Assembly: GCF_900104445.1 (NCBI RefSeq)
Contig: NZ_FNJI01000009.1
Span: 62,001-126,000, forward strand
Direction: 5' to 3'
DNA: 64,000 nucleotides
Origin: Desulforhopalus singaporensis
Lineage (GTDB): Bacteria > Desulfobacterota > Desulfobulbia > Desulfobulbales > Desulfocapsaceae
This document shows positions 47,711 to 57,315 of the stretch, in pieces (positions within the stretch are counted from its first letter, which is position 1; each line of letters starts with the position of its first letter). A program made the position numbers and the translations under genes. The notes under the pieces were generated by a model. It was not told the DNA's origin, did no database searches, and was given only the letters and a program-made list of their open reading frames with translations.

Positions 47711-48778
47711 ATGAGCTTACTAGAGAAAACCGTAAAAGAAATATATCCCCAGGATGCTTCTTCAAGAGAAAAGGCAAAGACCAGACTGGACAATCTGGCA
47801 ATACCCCACTGGGCACTGGGCGATTTGATGGATTTGGCCCTTGATATTGCAGGAATGACCGGTACGGTGAAACCGTCCGTGAAAAAAAAGGCGATCCTCA
47901 CCATGGCCGGAGACCATGGGGTGGTTGCCGAAAATGTATCGAAGTACCCCAGCGAAGTAACACCCCAGATGGTGTATAACTTCGTCGCCGGCGGTGCCGG
48001 GATAAATGCTCTTTCCAAGCAAGCCGGGGCCAATATATTCGTGGTCGACATGGGGGTTGCCGCTGATCTCAAGGATCTTGCCGATGCTGGAAAAATCATC
48101 AACAAGAAAGTCGGGCTCGGTACCGGAAATATAGCAAAAGGGCCGGCAATGAGCAGGACCATGGCGGTAAGGGCCCTTGAGTCCGGTATTGATATTGCCA
48201 ACGAGCTTTCCGCTGAATATGATATTTTCGGAACCGGCGACATGGGGATCGGCAACACAACCCCGTCCACTGCCATTGCAGCGGTTTGCACCGGCGAGCC
48301 GCTTGAAGCCCTTACCGGCAGAGGAACCGGATTAAACGATGACCAACTGGTCCACAAGACAAATGTCATTAAGCAGGCACTTGAGATCAACAAGCCCGAT
48401 CCTAAAGACGGGGTCGATATCCTGGCCAAGGTCGGCGGTTTTGAAATCGGCGGACTCGCCGGGTTGATCCTGGGGGCTGCGGCAAACCGCAAACCGATTG
48501 TGGTTGACGGGTTCATCTCCACTGCGGCTGCTCTTATCGCCTACACCATAGAACCGTTTGTCAGGGATTATCTTATCTTCTCGCACAAGTCGGTTGAGCC
48601 GGGCCACAAGGCGATGCAGTTGAAACTCGGGTGTGAAAAGCCGCTTCTTGACCTCAACTTCAGGCTCGGCGAAGGAACTGGCGCCGCCGTGGCCATGAAC
48701 CTGGTAGAAGGCGCGGTGGCTATCCTGACGGAAGTGGCGACGTTTGAAGAGGCTGCGGTGGCGGAAGCCGACAAGTAA
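47711..48778 (+). CDS. cobT: Nicotinate-nucleotide-DMB phosphoribosyltransferase
   Basis: The signatures MAGDHGVVAENVSKYP, GDMGIGNTTPSTA and LTGRGTGLNDDQL and the catalytic glutamate in GEGTGAAVAM are present over 355 residues. The enzyme makes alpha-ribazole phosphate from the lower-ligand base. No DMB synthesis gene is in the window, so the actual base is not known. Confidence 0.97.
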   Translation: MSLLEKTVKEIYPQDASSREKAKTRLDNLAIPHWALGDLMDLALDIAGMTGTVKPSVKKKAILTMAGDHGVVAENVSKYPSEVTPQMVYNFVAGGAGINALSKQAGANIFVVDMGVAADLKDLADAGKIINKKVGLGTGNIAKGPAMSRTMAVRALESGIDIANELSAEYDIFGTGDMGIGNTTPSTAIAAVCTGEPLEALTGRGTGLNDDQLVHKTNVIKQALEINKPDPKDGVDILAKVGGFEIGGLAGLILGAAANRKPIVVDGFISTAAALIAYTIEPFVRDYLIFSHKSVEPGHKAMQLKLGCEKPLLDLNFRLGEGTGAAVAMNLVEGAVAILTEVATFEEAAVAEADK

Positions 48779-48822
48779 CAGCAATGAAATGACAGAGCGG
48801 GTTCGAGAGACTGGGGAAAGGT

Positions 48823-49596
48823 ATGGAGAAGACGAGATTTTCTTTTATGAAAACAGCAGCAAGATTCTGCACTGCGCTGAGGTTTCTCACCCTGGTGCCT
48901 CTTTCCTACAAGGTTCGGGAAGATCCTGAAAATTTCACCAAAAGCCTCGTGTTTTTTCCGGTTGTCGGCCTGCTCATCGGCGGCGTTGCCGCCGCAATCT
49001 CCACTCTGCTGCTCCAGCTTTTTCCCATTTCGGTAGTCGCTCTTTTATCCATTGTTTTTCTGGCGTTCATTTCGGGATGCCTGCACCTTGACGGACTGGC
49101 CGACAGTGCTGACGGACTTTTCAGCGCAAGACCCAGGGAAGCAAGTCTTGAAATCATGAAAGACAGCCGGGTGGGAGCCATGGGGGTTATCGCTGTGGGC
49201 GTTGTGCTACTCGGTAAATATGCAGCGCTGTCAAGTATTTCAGCCGAGCTGCTGCCTACAGCCCTTCTCCTTATGCCCCTGGCCGGCAGAACCGTTATTC
49301 TTTTCACCATGGCGTTTCTGCCCTATGGCCGGGCCGAAGGGGGGCTTGGTAAACTTTTTTATTCTGATTCGAGCAGAAAAACAGCATTGATCGCGCTGTT
49401 GTTGTTCTACCTCGTCATCCTCACTGTCCTTCCGGCAAAAGCAATTCCGGCAACAGTTCTGGTTATAGGCTGCTGTGTGATTTTCAACGGCGCCTGCAAG
49501 GCCAAACTGGGTGGAGCAACTGGCGACACGCTTGGGGCAAATTGTGAAATTGGTGAACTGATGATGGCGGTATCGGTCAGCTGCTTTTACTTTTAA
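48823..49596 (+). CDS. cobS: Adenosylcobinamide-GDP ribazoletransferase (cobalamin synthase)
   Basis: This integral membrane enzyme has the metal-binding CLHLDGLADSADGLFS motif, FFPVVGLLIGG and several hydrophobic helices. It joins adenosylcobinamide-GDP and alpha-ribazole phosphate. ATG 48823 follows GGGGAAAGG. Confidence 0.96.
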   Translation: MEKTRFSFMKTAARFCTALRFLTLVPLSYKVREDPENFTKSLVFFPVVGLLIGGVAAAISTLLLQLFPISVVALLSIVFLAFISGCLHLDGLADSADGLFSARPREASLEIMKDSRVGAMGVIAVGVVLLGKYAALSSISAELLPTALLLMPLAGRTVILFTMAFLPYGRAEGGLGKLFYSDSSRKTALIALLLFYLVILTVLPAKAIPATVLVIGCCVIFNGACKAKLGGATGDTLGANCEIGELMMAVSVSCFYF

Positions 49597-49627
49597 TTAC
49601 TCTATTTGTGGTATTTTGGTTTGATCT

Positions 49628-52186
49628 ATGAAAACTTTTGAGCACGGTGGAAACATACACAAGGCGTTGCGGGAAACTGGCAGTGAACATTTTCAGATTA
49701 TTGATTTCAGTGCCAATATAAACCCTTTGGGACCTCCTGAATGGACCAGGTCGCTGCTGTCGAGTGAGATCGAAAACCTCATCCATTATCCGGATCCGGA
49801 AAACACCGAGTTCTTGCAGGCGGTATCTGAATATAACGGGGTGGAAAAAGAGATGGTGGTAACCGGTAACGGAACCACCGAAATTCTCTATACGTTCATG
49901 AGGGTTGTCGATTGCAGCCGGGTTGTTATTCCGGTTCCCTCCTACGTGGATTACGTGAGAGCGGCAGAAATCGGCGGGAAAAATGTTGAGACCTTCTTCA
50001 TGGGAGAGCAGGACGATTTCGATCTCGATCTTAACAGGCTGTCTCAGGAACTGAAAGCGGGCGACCTCGCGGTAATCGCCACCCCGAACAATCCTACCGG
50101 CAGGATGGTGAAACGTGAGGATCTGCTCTTTCTTGCCGAGCAGCACCCGAAGACCCTGTTTTTAATCGACGAGGCGTTTATCGATTTTATCGATCCGGCG
50201 CTATCTCTTGCCGGAACAAGGGATAATATTGTAACACTCAACTCCATGACCAAATTTTTTGGGGTTCCTGGGTTGCGTGTCGGATATGCCACCATGACCC
50301 CATCCCTTGCCGGGTCGATACGGGAAAACCTGCCCCCGTGGAGTGTTAACACATTTGCCGAAAGGTTTGCGGTAAAGGCTCTTGAAGATCAACAATACCA
50401 CCAGGAATCAAGGAGTTATTGCCAGAAGCTTCGCGAGCAATTGACGGCAGCTCTGGGCCGGATAGACGGTATCTGCATCTATCCTGGTACCGCCAACTAC
50501 CTCTTTGGCAGACTTGACCGTGGGACAAGCGGTGAACTTGCCGATTTCTGCAGAAAGCGCGGAATTCTTATCAGGAGATGCGACAATTATCGGGGACTTG
50601 AACAGAGCCAGCTGTTCTTCAGGGTGGCGGTGCGTACGGAAAAGGAGAACGGGCAGCTGGTCGACACCTTTACCGACTATTTCCATCCGTCAAAAAAGGC
50701 GAGAAAAAGAGATAAAAAACCGGCGATCATGTTTCAGGGAACATGTTCGGATGCGGGTAAATCCATTCTCACCGCGGCAATGTGCCGGATTCTGCTTCAG
50801 GACGGATTGAAGGTTGCGCCGTTTAAGGCGCAGAATATGTCCCTGAACTCATTCGTGACCTTAAACGGCGACGAGATGGGGCGTGCCCAGGTGGTACAGG
50901 CCCAGGCTGCTCGCCTGGATCCCGACTGCAGGATGAACCCGATCCTGTTGAAGCCGAACTCTGATACCGGGAGTCAAGTCATCCTCAACGGCAAGCCGGT
51001 GGGTAATATGTCGGTTAACCAATACAACCTCTATAAACCGACTATCTGGGACGCAGTCTGCAGGAGCTATGACTCACTTGCAGGCGAACATGATGTCATG
51101 GTCCTCGAGGGTGCCGGGTCACCCGGGGAGGTGAACCTAAAAAGAGACGATATCGTCAACATGAAGATGGCCGACTACGCCGAGTCGCCGGTAATTCTGG
51201 TTGGCGATATCGACCGCGGTGGAGTGTACGCTTCTTTTGTCGGCATTATGGAAGTGTTGGCGGAGTGGGAAAGGAACCTGGTGGCGGGATTTTTGGTCAA
51301 CAAATTTCGCGGACAGGCTTCGCTTCTTGATAGTGCCCATGGGTATGTCTTTGGTCATACCAAAAAACCGGTGATGGGGGTGATTCCCCACCTGAAAAAT
51401 CTCGGTCTGCCGGAAGAAGACTCGGTATCATTCAAGAAAGGGATCTTCAATACCATTCGCGAAAATGATGCGGTGGAACTTGTGGTGATCAATCTTCCGC
51501 ACATCTCCAACTTTACCGATGTCGAACCATTTCTCGACGAACCGGATGTAACCCTTCGTGTTGTCGACAAAAAAGAAGATGTGGGAAATCCCGACGCGAT
51601 CATCCTGCCGGGCACCAAGAACGTCATCAACGACCTGAGTTTTCTGCAATCTAGCGGACTGGTTGATGTCCTCAGACGATGTCAGAGCTCCGGGACCAAG
51701 CTTGTCGGCATATGCGGCGGATACCAGATGCTGGGAAACTCCATTGCTGATCCGTACCAGATCGAATCCGGCCTGGGACAGATATCGGGGCTTGGCCTGA
51801 TCAACATGGAAACCGTTATCGAGAAGGAAAAAAATCTTGTGCGCAAGGCCGGGGTTCACAACGAGTCCGGCAAGATTGTCTTCGGCTATGAGATCCACCA
51901 TGGCATATCGTCGAAAAACCGGGTGCCGCTGTTGAGTTTTGACGACGGCTCCAGCTGCGGCAGTGGTACTGAAGATGGGGGAGTATGGGGCAGCTATCTT
52001 CACGGTGTCTTTGACAGCGATGAATTCAGACGCTGGTTTATCGATGAATTGAGAACACGCAAGAACCTGGCACCGCTCGGTAAAATCGTAGCGCCCTATA
52101 ACCTGGAGGCGGCTTTTGAACGTCTTGCCGATACCGTTCGTGCCAATATTGACATGAACGCTGTTTACCGCCTGTTAAAACTGTAA
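49628..52186 (+). CDS. Fused CobD threonine-P decarboxylase and CobQ cobyric acid synthase
   Basis: Residues 1-352 are a fold-type I PLP enzyme with ATPNNPTGRM, IDEAFIDF and PLP lysine K209 in NSMTKFFG, matching CobD/HisC-like proteins. In this cluster it should decarboxylate threonine phosphate to aminopropanol phosphate. A short basic linker (~352-364) leads to CobQ, residues 365-852. CobQ has P-loop GTCSDAGKS (371-379), LEGAGSPGEVNL, the glutaminase cysteine C696 in VGICGGYQMLG and H792 in YLHGVFD. CobQ amidates four carboxyls of adenosylcobyrinate diamide. There is no stop or frameshift at the join, so I read it as a true fusion. Confidence 0.93.
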   Translation: MKTFEHGGNIHKALRETGSEHFQIIDFSANINPLGPPEWTRSLLSSEIENLIHYPDPENTEFLQAVSEYNGVEKEMVVTGNGTTEILYTFMRVVDCSRVVIPVPSYVDYVRAAEIGGKNVETFFMGEQDDFDLDLNRLSQELKAGDLAVIATPNNPTGRMVKREDLLFLAEQHPKTLFLIDEAFIDFIDPALSLAGTRDNIVTLNSMTKFFGVPGLRVGYATMTPSLAGSIRENLPPWSVNTFAERFAVKALEDQQYHQESRSYCQKLREQLTAALGRIDGICIYPGTANYLFGRLDRGTSGELADFCRKRGILIRRCDNYRGLEQSQLFFRVAVRTEKENGQLVDTFTDYFHPSKKARKRDKKPAIMFQGTCSDAGKSILTAAMCRILLQDGLKVAPFKAQNMSLNSFVTLNGDEMGRAQVVQAQAARLDPDCRMNPILLKPNSDTGSQVILNGKPVGNMSVNQYNLYKPTIWDAVCRSYDSLAGEHDVMVLEGAGSPGEVNLKRDDIVNMKMADYAESPVILVGDIDRGGVYASFVGIMEVLAEWERNLVAGFLVNKFRGQASLLDSAHGYVFGHTKKPVMGVIPHLKNLGLPEEDSVSFKKGIFNTIRENDAVELVVINLPHISNFTDVEPFLDEPDVTLRVVDKKEDVGNPDAIILPGTKNVINDLSFLQSSGLVDVLRRCQSSGTKLVGICGGYQMLGNSIADPYQIESGLGQISGLGLINMETVIEKEKNLVRKAGVHNESGKIVFGYEIHHGISSKNRVPLLSFDDGSSCGSGTEDGGVWGSYLHGVFDSDEFRRWFIDELRTRKNLAPLGKIVAPYNLEAAFERLADTVRANIDMNAVYRLLKL

Positions 52187-52190
52187 CGTC

Positions 52191-53186
52191 ATGACTTTTG
52201 TTTATTTTCTGGCAATCGCTATTTCTCTCGATCTGCTCATCGGTGATCCCAGCTGGTATCCTCACCCGGTAAGAGGGGTAGGGTGGCTGATCGGGCGACT
52301 TGAAACAATCTGCCGTTTCTTAGGACTTACCGGACGTGTTGGCGGCGGGTGTACCGTTTTTTTTGTCGTAGCGCTCACCCTGGCTGTTATTTTGGGGGTG
52401 CTGTCGATTGCTTCACTGGTGGGCCCGGTTGTCGAGGCGATTGCAGCAATTTTTATTGTCTACACGGCAATCGCCTGTCGCGACCTTATCCGCCACAGTC
52501 TCTCGGTCTATCGGGTAATACGGGAAAATTCCCTTGAACAAGCAAGAAAAGAAGTAGCCAAGATAGTGGGAAGAGATACAAGCGCGCTGTCTGAAGAAGA
52601 TGTGGCGCGTGCGTGCGTGGAAACCGTTGCCGAAAATATGGTGGATGGTATAACCGCACCTCTTTTCTTCGCCGTGGTTTTTTCTTTTTTCTCCCCTGTA
52701 CTGTCCCTTTCTCCCATCGCCTGCGGGGCAGTTGGCGCTTATTTCTACAAGAGTATCAACACCATGGATTCGATGATTGGGTATAAAAACGAACGGTACC
52801 TCGAGTTCGGCAGATATGCTGCAAAAATCGATGATATCGTCAATTTCATACCGGCTAGACTCAGCGGATTATGCCTCATAGCAGCTTCTTTTATGCTGCG
52901 TCTCAACTATCGCGATTCGGCCAGGATCTTTTTCCGCGACAGGCTCAATCACGCAAGCCCCAACGCCGCACACCCTGAAGCAGCTGTCGCCGGCGCCCTC
53001 GGCGTACGGCTCGGGGGAGCCAACGTATATTTCGATAAAATCGTAGAGAAACCGTTTATCGGCGAAAAAACCAGGACCTTGACCCCGGAGGATATCAAAA
53101 CCGCCAACCGGCTTGTTGTCGGTGGCTCCGCAATATTTGTCATGATAATAATCGGATGCGGACTTGCCTTCGGACAGTGGGGATGA
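52191..53186 (+). CDS. cbiB: Adenosylcobinamide-phosphate synthase CbiB
   Basis: The 331-residue membrane protein begins with LDLLIGDPSWYPHPVRGVG and contains CVETVAENMVDGITAPLFF and ASPNAAHPEAAVAGALGVRLGG, all CbiB signatures. It links cobyric acid to aminopropanol phosphate, the product of the upstream fusion gene. It starts four bases after that gene with no ribosome-binding site of its own, so translation is probably coupled. Confidence 0.96.
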   Translation: MTFVYFLAIAISLDLLIGDPSWYPHPVRGVGWLIGRLETICRFLGLTGRVGGGCTVFFVVALTLAVILGVLSIASLVGPVVEAIAAIFIVYTAIACRDLIRHSLSVYRVIRENSLEQARKEVAKIVGRDTSALSEEDVARACVETVAENMVDGITAPLFFAVVFSFFSPVLSLSPIACGAVGAYFYKSINTMDSMIGYKNERYLEFGRYAAKIDDIVNFIPARLSGLCLIAASFMLRLNYRDSARIFFRDRLNHASPNAAHPEAAVAGALGVRLGGANVYFDKIVEKPFIGEKTRTLTPEDIKTANRLVVGGSAIFVMIIIGCGLAFGQWG

Positions 53187-53191
53187 CTGTT

Positions 53192-53221
53192 TTGCAAAAT
53201 ATTGATACTGCAGGCTATAAC
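53192..53221 (+). promoter_or_regulatory. Candidate promoter of ndk
   Basis: TTGCAA (53192-53197) is 18 bases from TATAAC (53216-53221), with the start codon 32 bases further on. Confidence 0.5.
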
Positions 53222-53253
53222 CTTATTAATAAACAGTTACAGGGAGAAGACGT

Positions 53254-53667
53254 ATGGAAAGAACATTTGCAATCATCAAACCCAACGCGCTTGCCGACGG
53301 TAATGCCGGGAAAATTATCAGCAGGATCTACGAGGAAGGATTCACCATAGTTGGTCTGAAAAAACTATATCTCAGCAAGATAGAAGCGGAGGGGTTCTAT
53401 CATGTGCACCGGGAGCGCCCGTTTTTTGACGAGTTGACCGATTTTATGGCCAGCGGTCCATGCATTGTCATGGTGCTGCAGGCCGACAATGCAATCACCA
53501 GATGGCGCGAGCTTATGGGCGCCACCGACCCTGCCGAGGCAGCGGAGGGCACCCTCAGGAGAGAGTTTGGCAAAAGTGTCGGGGTAAATGCGACCCACGG
53601 ATCCGACGCGCCGGAAACAGCCGCATTTGAGATCGGATATTTCTTTTCCGGACTTGAATTACTGTAA
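53254..53667 (+). CDS. ndk: Nucleoside diphosphate kinase
   Basis: The 137-residue enzyme begins [14 protein letters not shown] and has the active-site histidine H115 in NATHGSDAP. It balances nucleoside triphosphates using ATP. AGGGAGAAG precedes the ATG. Confidence 0.98.
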   Translation: MERTFAIIKPNALADGNAGKIISRIYEEGFTIVGLKKLYLSKIEAEGFYHVHRERPFFDELTDFMASGPCIVMVLQADNAITRWRELMGATDPAEAAEGTLRREFGKSVGVNATHGSDAPETAAFEIGYFFSGLELL

Positions 53668-53681
53668 TATTTGAAATCTTC

Positions 53682-53711
53682 GGGGGCGGAAAGGAGCATC
53701 TTACCGCCCCC
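53682..53711. terminator. Stem-loop between convergent ndk and xseA
   Basis: A perfect 8-bp GC stem, GGGGGCGG with CCGCCCCC, has a 14-base loop. Neither side has a clear T run, so it may act as a weak terminator or a 3'-end stabiliser. Confidence 0.5.
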
Positions 53712-53721
53712 ACCCGAAAAC

Positions 53722-55086
53722 TCACTCATCTGTTTTGGTGCCGGTGTCGACCACCCGGCAGTTTATCTCCCCCTGATGGAGCATGACGTTGACCGTATCA
53801 CCCTGCTCCACGTCAATGCTTGCCCGCAACACCCTGTATTCACCAAGTCCTTGATCAAATTTTCTTGCGATGGCATACCCCCTGGCCAGGGTGGCAAGGG
53901 GGCTGACACTGTTGAGTATGGCGGCTTGTCTGCCAAGATCCGCCTCTTTTTGCCGGAGAGTGCGCAGGATGGCGTGAAACATCAGTGTTTTCGAATGGTG
54001 CAGTTTGCTTTGCTGTAATTCGATCCTGTTCGACGGCGAAAGACCGCGGAGTTTAACCGTTTCCGCATTGACTCTTCTTTCCATCCGGCCAAGACTCTCA
54101 GCCATCGCCGAGACCAGATAGTTCGAACTCATCTCTACCCTGTGCTCTGCACCCTGCAGTAATCCGGTGATTGCCGAGAGTTGCCTGACCTTGTGGCGGT
54201 ACTGCTGATGGGCAACAGTCAACAGATGTCTCATCACCCTGGCCAGTCGCGTCTTGTGCGAATTCACCAGGGTTAAAAGAGCTTCGCTGTCGGGAACCAG
54301 TCGTTCGGCGGTACCGGTTGGCGTCGAACACCTGAGATCCGCGCAAAAATCGGCGATGGTAAAATCCGTTTCATGGCCGATGCCTGTCACCACCGGGACC
54401 GTGCATCGATGGATTGCTTCGGCAACCCGTTCGTCGTTGAATGCCAGGAGGTCTTCAAGCGATCCTCCGCCACGGCAGAGTACTATCGCCTGATATTGAT
54501 CTCTTTTTTCAGCTTCTCCAATAGCTTTGCATATCTGGTCCACGGCTTCATCGCCCTGCACCCTGACCGGGAATACATGTACAACAATATCCGCTCTGCG
54601 GAGTCTGACGATTTTTAAAAAATCCTGTACAGCGGCACCGGTTGGTGAGGTGATAACCGCAATGGTCCTGACATAGGACGGAACATGTTTTTTCAGTTTG
54701 TCGTCAAAATAACCAAGAGCCAGGAGCTTCTTTCGTAACCGGTCATATTCAATCTGCAATTTCCCGGTACCGAAAAGTTCGATGCTGTCGACAATGAACT
54801 GATAATCTCCCCTGGGTTCGTAGACCGTGACCCTGCCAAAACAGACAACCTCCTGGCCGTCTTTGATATCGAGGTCGATAAACCTTTTCTGCTGCTTGAA
54901 AAGTACGGTTCGCAACTGAGCCGAGCTGTCCTTGAGGGTGAAATATGAATGACCGGAAAAAGGGGTCTTCAGGTTGGAAATTTCCCCACAGACTCTGATA
55001 AATCTGTACTCCTTTTCAAGGGTTGATTTGATTGAGCTGGTCAGCTCGCTGACGGTTAAGATTGCACTGTTTTCGTTCTGGTACAT
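53722..55086 (-). CDS. xseA: Exodeoxyribonuclease VII large subunit
   Basis: The N-terminal OB fold (YRFIRVCGEISNLKTPFSGHSYFTLK in two stretches) is followed by the catalytic region with TSPTGAAVQDFL, RGGGSLEDLLAFND, GIGHETDFTIADF and RCSTPTGTAE. The long helical C-terminus binds XseB, which is not adjacent. The 454-residue length is normal. Confidence 0.96.
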   Translation of the reverse strand: MYQNENSAILTVSELTSSIKSTLEKEYRFIRVCGEISNLKTPFSGHSYFTLKDSSAQLRTVLFKQQKRFIDLDIKDGQEVVCFGRVTVYEPRGDYQFIVDSIELFGTGKLQIEYDRLRKKLLALGYFDDKLKKHVPSYVRTIAVITSPTGAAVQDFLKIVRLRRADIVVHVFPVRVQGDEAVDQICKAIGEAEKRDQYQAIVLCRGGGSLEDLLAFNDERVAEAIHRCTVPVVTGIGHETDFTIADFCADLRCSTPTGTAERLVPDSEALLTLVNSHKTRLARVMRHLLTVAHQQYRHKVRQLSAITGLLQGAEHRVEMSSNYLVSAMAESLGRMERRVNAETVKLRGLSPSNRIELQQSKLHHSKTLMFHAILRTLRQKEADLGRQAAILNSVSPLATLARGYAIARKFDQGLGEYRVLRASIDVEQGDTVNVMLHQGEINCRVVDTGTKTDE

Positions 55087-55225
55087 AATGATACGGCCTT
55101 TTGCAGTTCAGGATAGGATCTGTGCTGTTACAGTTGGACAGAGCTCTTTGTATGGTATATATTGGTGGATTTCATATATATTGGTGAGAAGTAATATACC
55201 ACAAACTTCTAAGGAGGAAAATCGC

Positions 55226-55924
55226 ATGTCGCAGGAGAGTGCGTTTAATAAACGACTGGCCCCGGAAACAACCATGGACAAGATTGAAGGGATTCTTGAA
55301 CACTTCAATCTGCCGCCCAACGTCATCGCCTTTATCCGTCGGAACAAAAAAGCGATAATTGCGATTATCTGCGTTGCGGTCATATGTGTCGTTTCCTGGT
55401 CGCTCTATAATTCCTATCAGAAAAAGCTAAAAGAAAAAAGCTCATCGGCACTTTCGCTTGCGCTCTCGTCCGCTGACAGTGCAAGGAGTGCGGCCCTTGG
55501 TAAAGTCATTGCCGATTATGCAGGGACTTCCGCCGCTTTATGGGCGGAGGTGGAACTCGCCCATACCGACATGAAAAACAAAGACTATACCGATGCGGCA
55601 CAAAAGTACAGCGCCATAACCGATGAAGTGGACCGCGATAATCCGCTTTACGGACTCGCCCTTTATGGACATGCTCAAGCCCTGGAGGCGATGAAATCGT
55701 ATAGTGAGGCGACAGCGCGATACGAGATGCTCCAGGAGATAACCGGCTATAAACTTATAGCCTATCTGGGAAAAGGACGGGTTGAAGAGGAGCAGGGAAA
55801 TCTGGAACAGGCAATCGCCATCTACAATAACTTCCTTCTCGACGTCGGGGACGATCCCGAATTTTCCCAGGCGAAGACGGAAATCGAAACACGAATGGCA
55901 CATGTAAAAGCCATGGAGAAATAA
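55226..55924 (+). CDS. Membrane-anchored TPR protein (YfgM-like)
   Basis: The 232-residue protein begins at ATG 55226 with AAGGAGG nine bases upstream; the frame runs further 5' but overlaps xseA. One membrane segment (about 43-60) is followed by a periplasmic helical TPR region with ALYGHAQALEAMKSYSEA-type repeats. The layout resembles YfgM, which works with the SecYEG-PpiD translocon, but sequence similarity by eye is modest. Confidence 0.75.
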   Translation: MSQESAFNKRLAPETTMDKIEGILEHFNLPPNVIAFIRRNKKAIIAIICVAVICVVSWSLYNSYQKKLKEKSSSALSLALSSADSARSAALGKVIADYAGTSAALWAEVELAHTDMKNKDYTDAAQKYSAITDEVDRDNPLYGLALYGHAQALEAMKSYSEATARYEMLQEITGYKLIAYLGKGRVEEEQGNLEQAIAIYNNFLLDVGDDPEFSQAKTEIETRMAHVKAMEK

Positions 55925-56005
55925 CTAGGCACGATTCCAGAAGAAGCGGTCGCCACAGCTTTTTTTGTGGGTGTGAAATTTTAAAACTTGTAACAGGAGC
56001 ATGAC

Positions 56006-57208
56006 ATGCCCGGGTTTGAAGTTTTTGGAGAAGAAGAAAAGCAGCAGATAATGGACGTGCTAGATACGGGCGTACTCTTCCGGTATGAATTCAACGAGCA
56101 GCGACAAGGGGTCTTCAAGGTAAAAGAGTTCGAAGAAAAGTTTGCAAGATACTGCGGGGTCGGGTTCGGTCAGGCGGTGACCTCCGGGACTGCGGCGCTG
56201 AAAGTCGCCCTCATGGCTCTTGGGGTAGGCCCGGGAGACGAGGTCATAACCCAAGGGTTCACCTTTGTTGCCACCTGGGAGGCCATCCTTGACGTTGGCG
56301 CAATTCCCGTTTTCACGGAAATTGACACTACCCTGAACATGGACCCCCGCGACCTTGAGCAGAAAATAACCGATAAGACCAAATGCATTATCCCCGTTCA
56401 CATGCTCGGGGCGCCGGCAAGAATAGAGGAAATCACTGAAATCGCATCCCGGCACAACGTTTACGTGCTCGAGGATACCGCCCAGGCGGCGGGAGCCACC
56501 ATTGGCGGCAGGCGTCTCGGGTCCTTTGGTAACTGCGGCACCTTTTCCTTTGACGCGGTAAAAACCATGACCACCGGCGAAGGCGGGATGGTCGTCACCG
56601 ATGATCAACACCTGTGGCAAACCATGTCAGAATACCATGACCACGGCCACGATCACCAGGTCAATCCCGGCGGAAGGGGAGGGGAGGGGCGCAGGTTTAT
56701 AGGTTTCAACTACCGGATGATGGAGCTGCAGGGCGCAATCGGCCTTGCCCAGCTGCAAAAGCTCGACTCGATGATAGCCTCCCAGCAGAAGCACAAGACC
56801 CGGCTCAAGGAAGCTGCTGCCGCAATTGATAAGGTGAGTTTTCGGCACCTGATCGACGAGAAAGGAGATTCAGCAACATTTTTCACCTTTACCATGCAGG
56901 ATAAAGATCATTGTCGACGGATCGGTGATTTTCTCAAACAGCAGGGGTTCGGGGCAATAAATTTCAGTGAAAACAGCTGGCACTATTATCCGCAGTGGGA
57001 ACACCTCCTTGAGGGGAAAACACCATGTGAGTCGGGATATCCCTTCATCGGAAGAGGCGGTAAACGCAGGATTATATATGACCCCAAGGCCCTGCCAAAC
57101 TCATCCGCCCTGCTTGAAAGAACCCTGGTTTACCCGGTTTCTGTAAAGATGGAGCCGGAGCGGCTGGACGCTTTGTGTGATGCGCTCAAAAAAGCGGCCA
57201 GTGTATAA
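56006..57208 (+). CDS. DegT/DnrJ/EryC1/StrS-family aminotransferase
   Basis: This is a PLP enzyme with 400 residues. PLP lysine K186 lies in FDAVKTMTTGEGG, and the TSGTAALKVALMALGVGPGDEV and LEDTAQAAGA segments are typical. Such enzymes transaminate nucleotide-linked keto-sugars or form AHBA-like products. No sugar-biosynthesis genes are adjacent, so the substrate is unknown. AGGAGC precedes the ATG and a terminator follows. Confidence 0.92.
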   Translation: MPGFEVFGEEEKQQIMDVLDTGVLFRYEFNEQRQGVFKVKEFEEKFARYCGVGFGQAVTSGTAALKVALMALGVGPGDEVITQGFTFVATWEAILDVGAIPVFTEIDTTLNMDPRDLEQKITDKTKCIIPVHMLGAPARIEEITEIASRHNVYVLEDTAQAAGATIGGRRLGSFGNCGTFSFDAVKTMTTGEGGMVVTDDQHLWQTMSEYHDHGHDHQVNPGGRGGEGRRFIGFNYRMMELQGAIGLAQLQKLDSMIASQQKHKTRLKEAAAAIDKVSFRHLIDEKGDSATFFTFTMQDKDHCRRIGDFLKQQGFGAINFSENSWHYYPQWEHLLEGKTPCESGYPFIGRGGKRRIIYDPKALPNSSALLERTLVYPVSVKMEPERLDALCDALKKAASV

Positions 57209-57225
57209 CCGCTGCATGACGTAAA

Positions 57226-57256
57226 AATCCTGCTCTTTTGGGGCGGGATTTTTTTT
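57226..57256 (+). terminator. Terminator of the DegT-family gene
   Basis: A 10-bp stem with two G-T wobbles (AATCCTGCTC with GGGCGGGATT) and a five-base loop runs into eight Ts. Confidence 0.87.
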
Positions 57257-57315
57257 ATTCCACGCTGTTATCGGGTGGCTCGTGATATCCGGTGGTCCAT
57301 TTAAACGGGTGCGGG

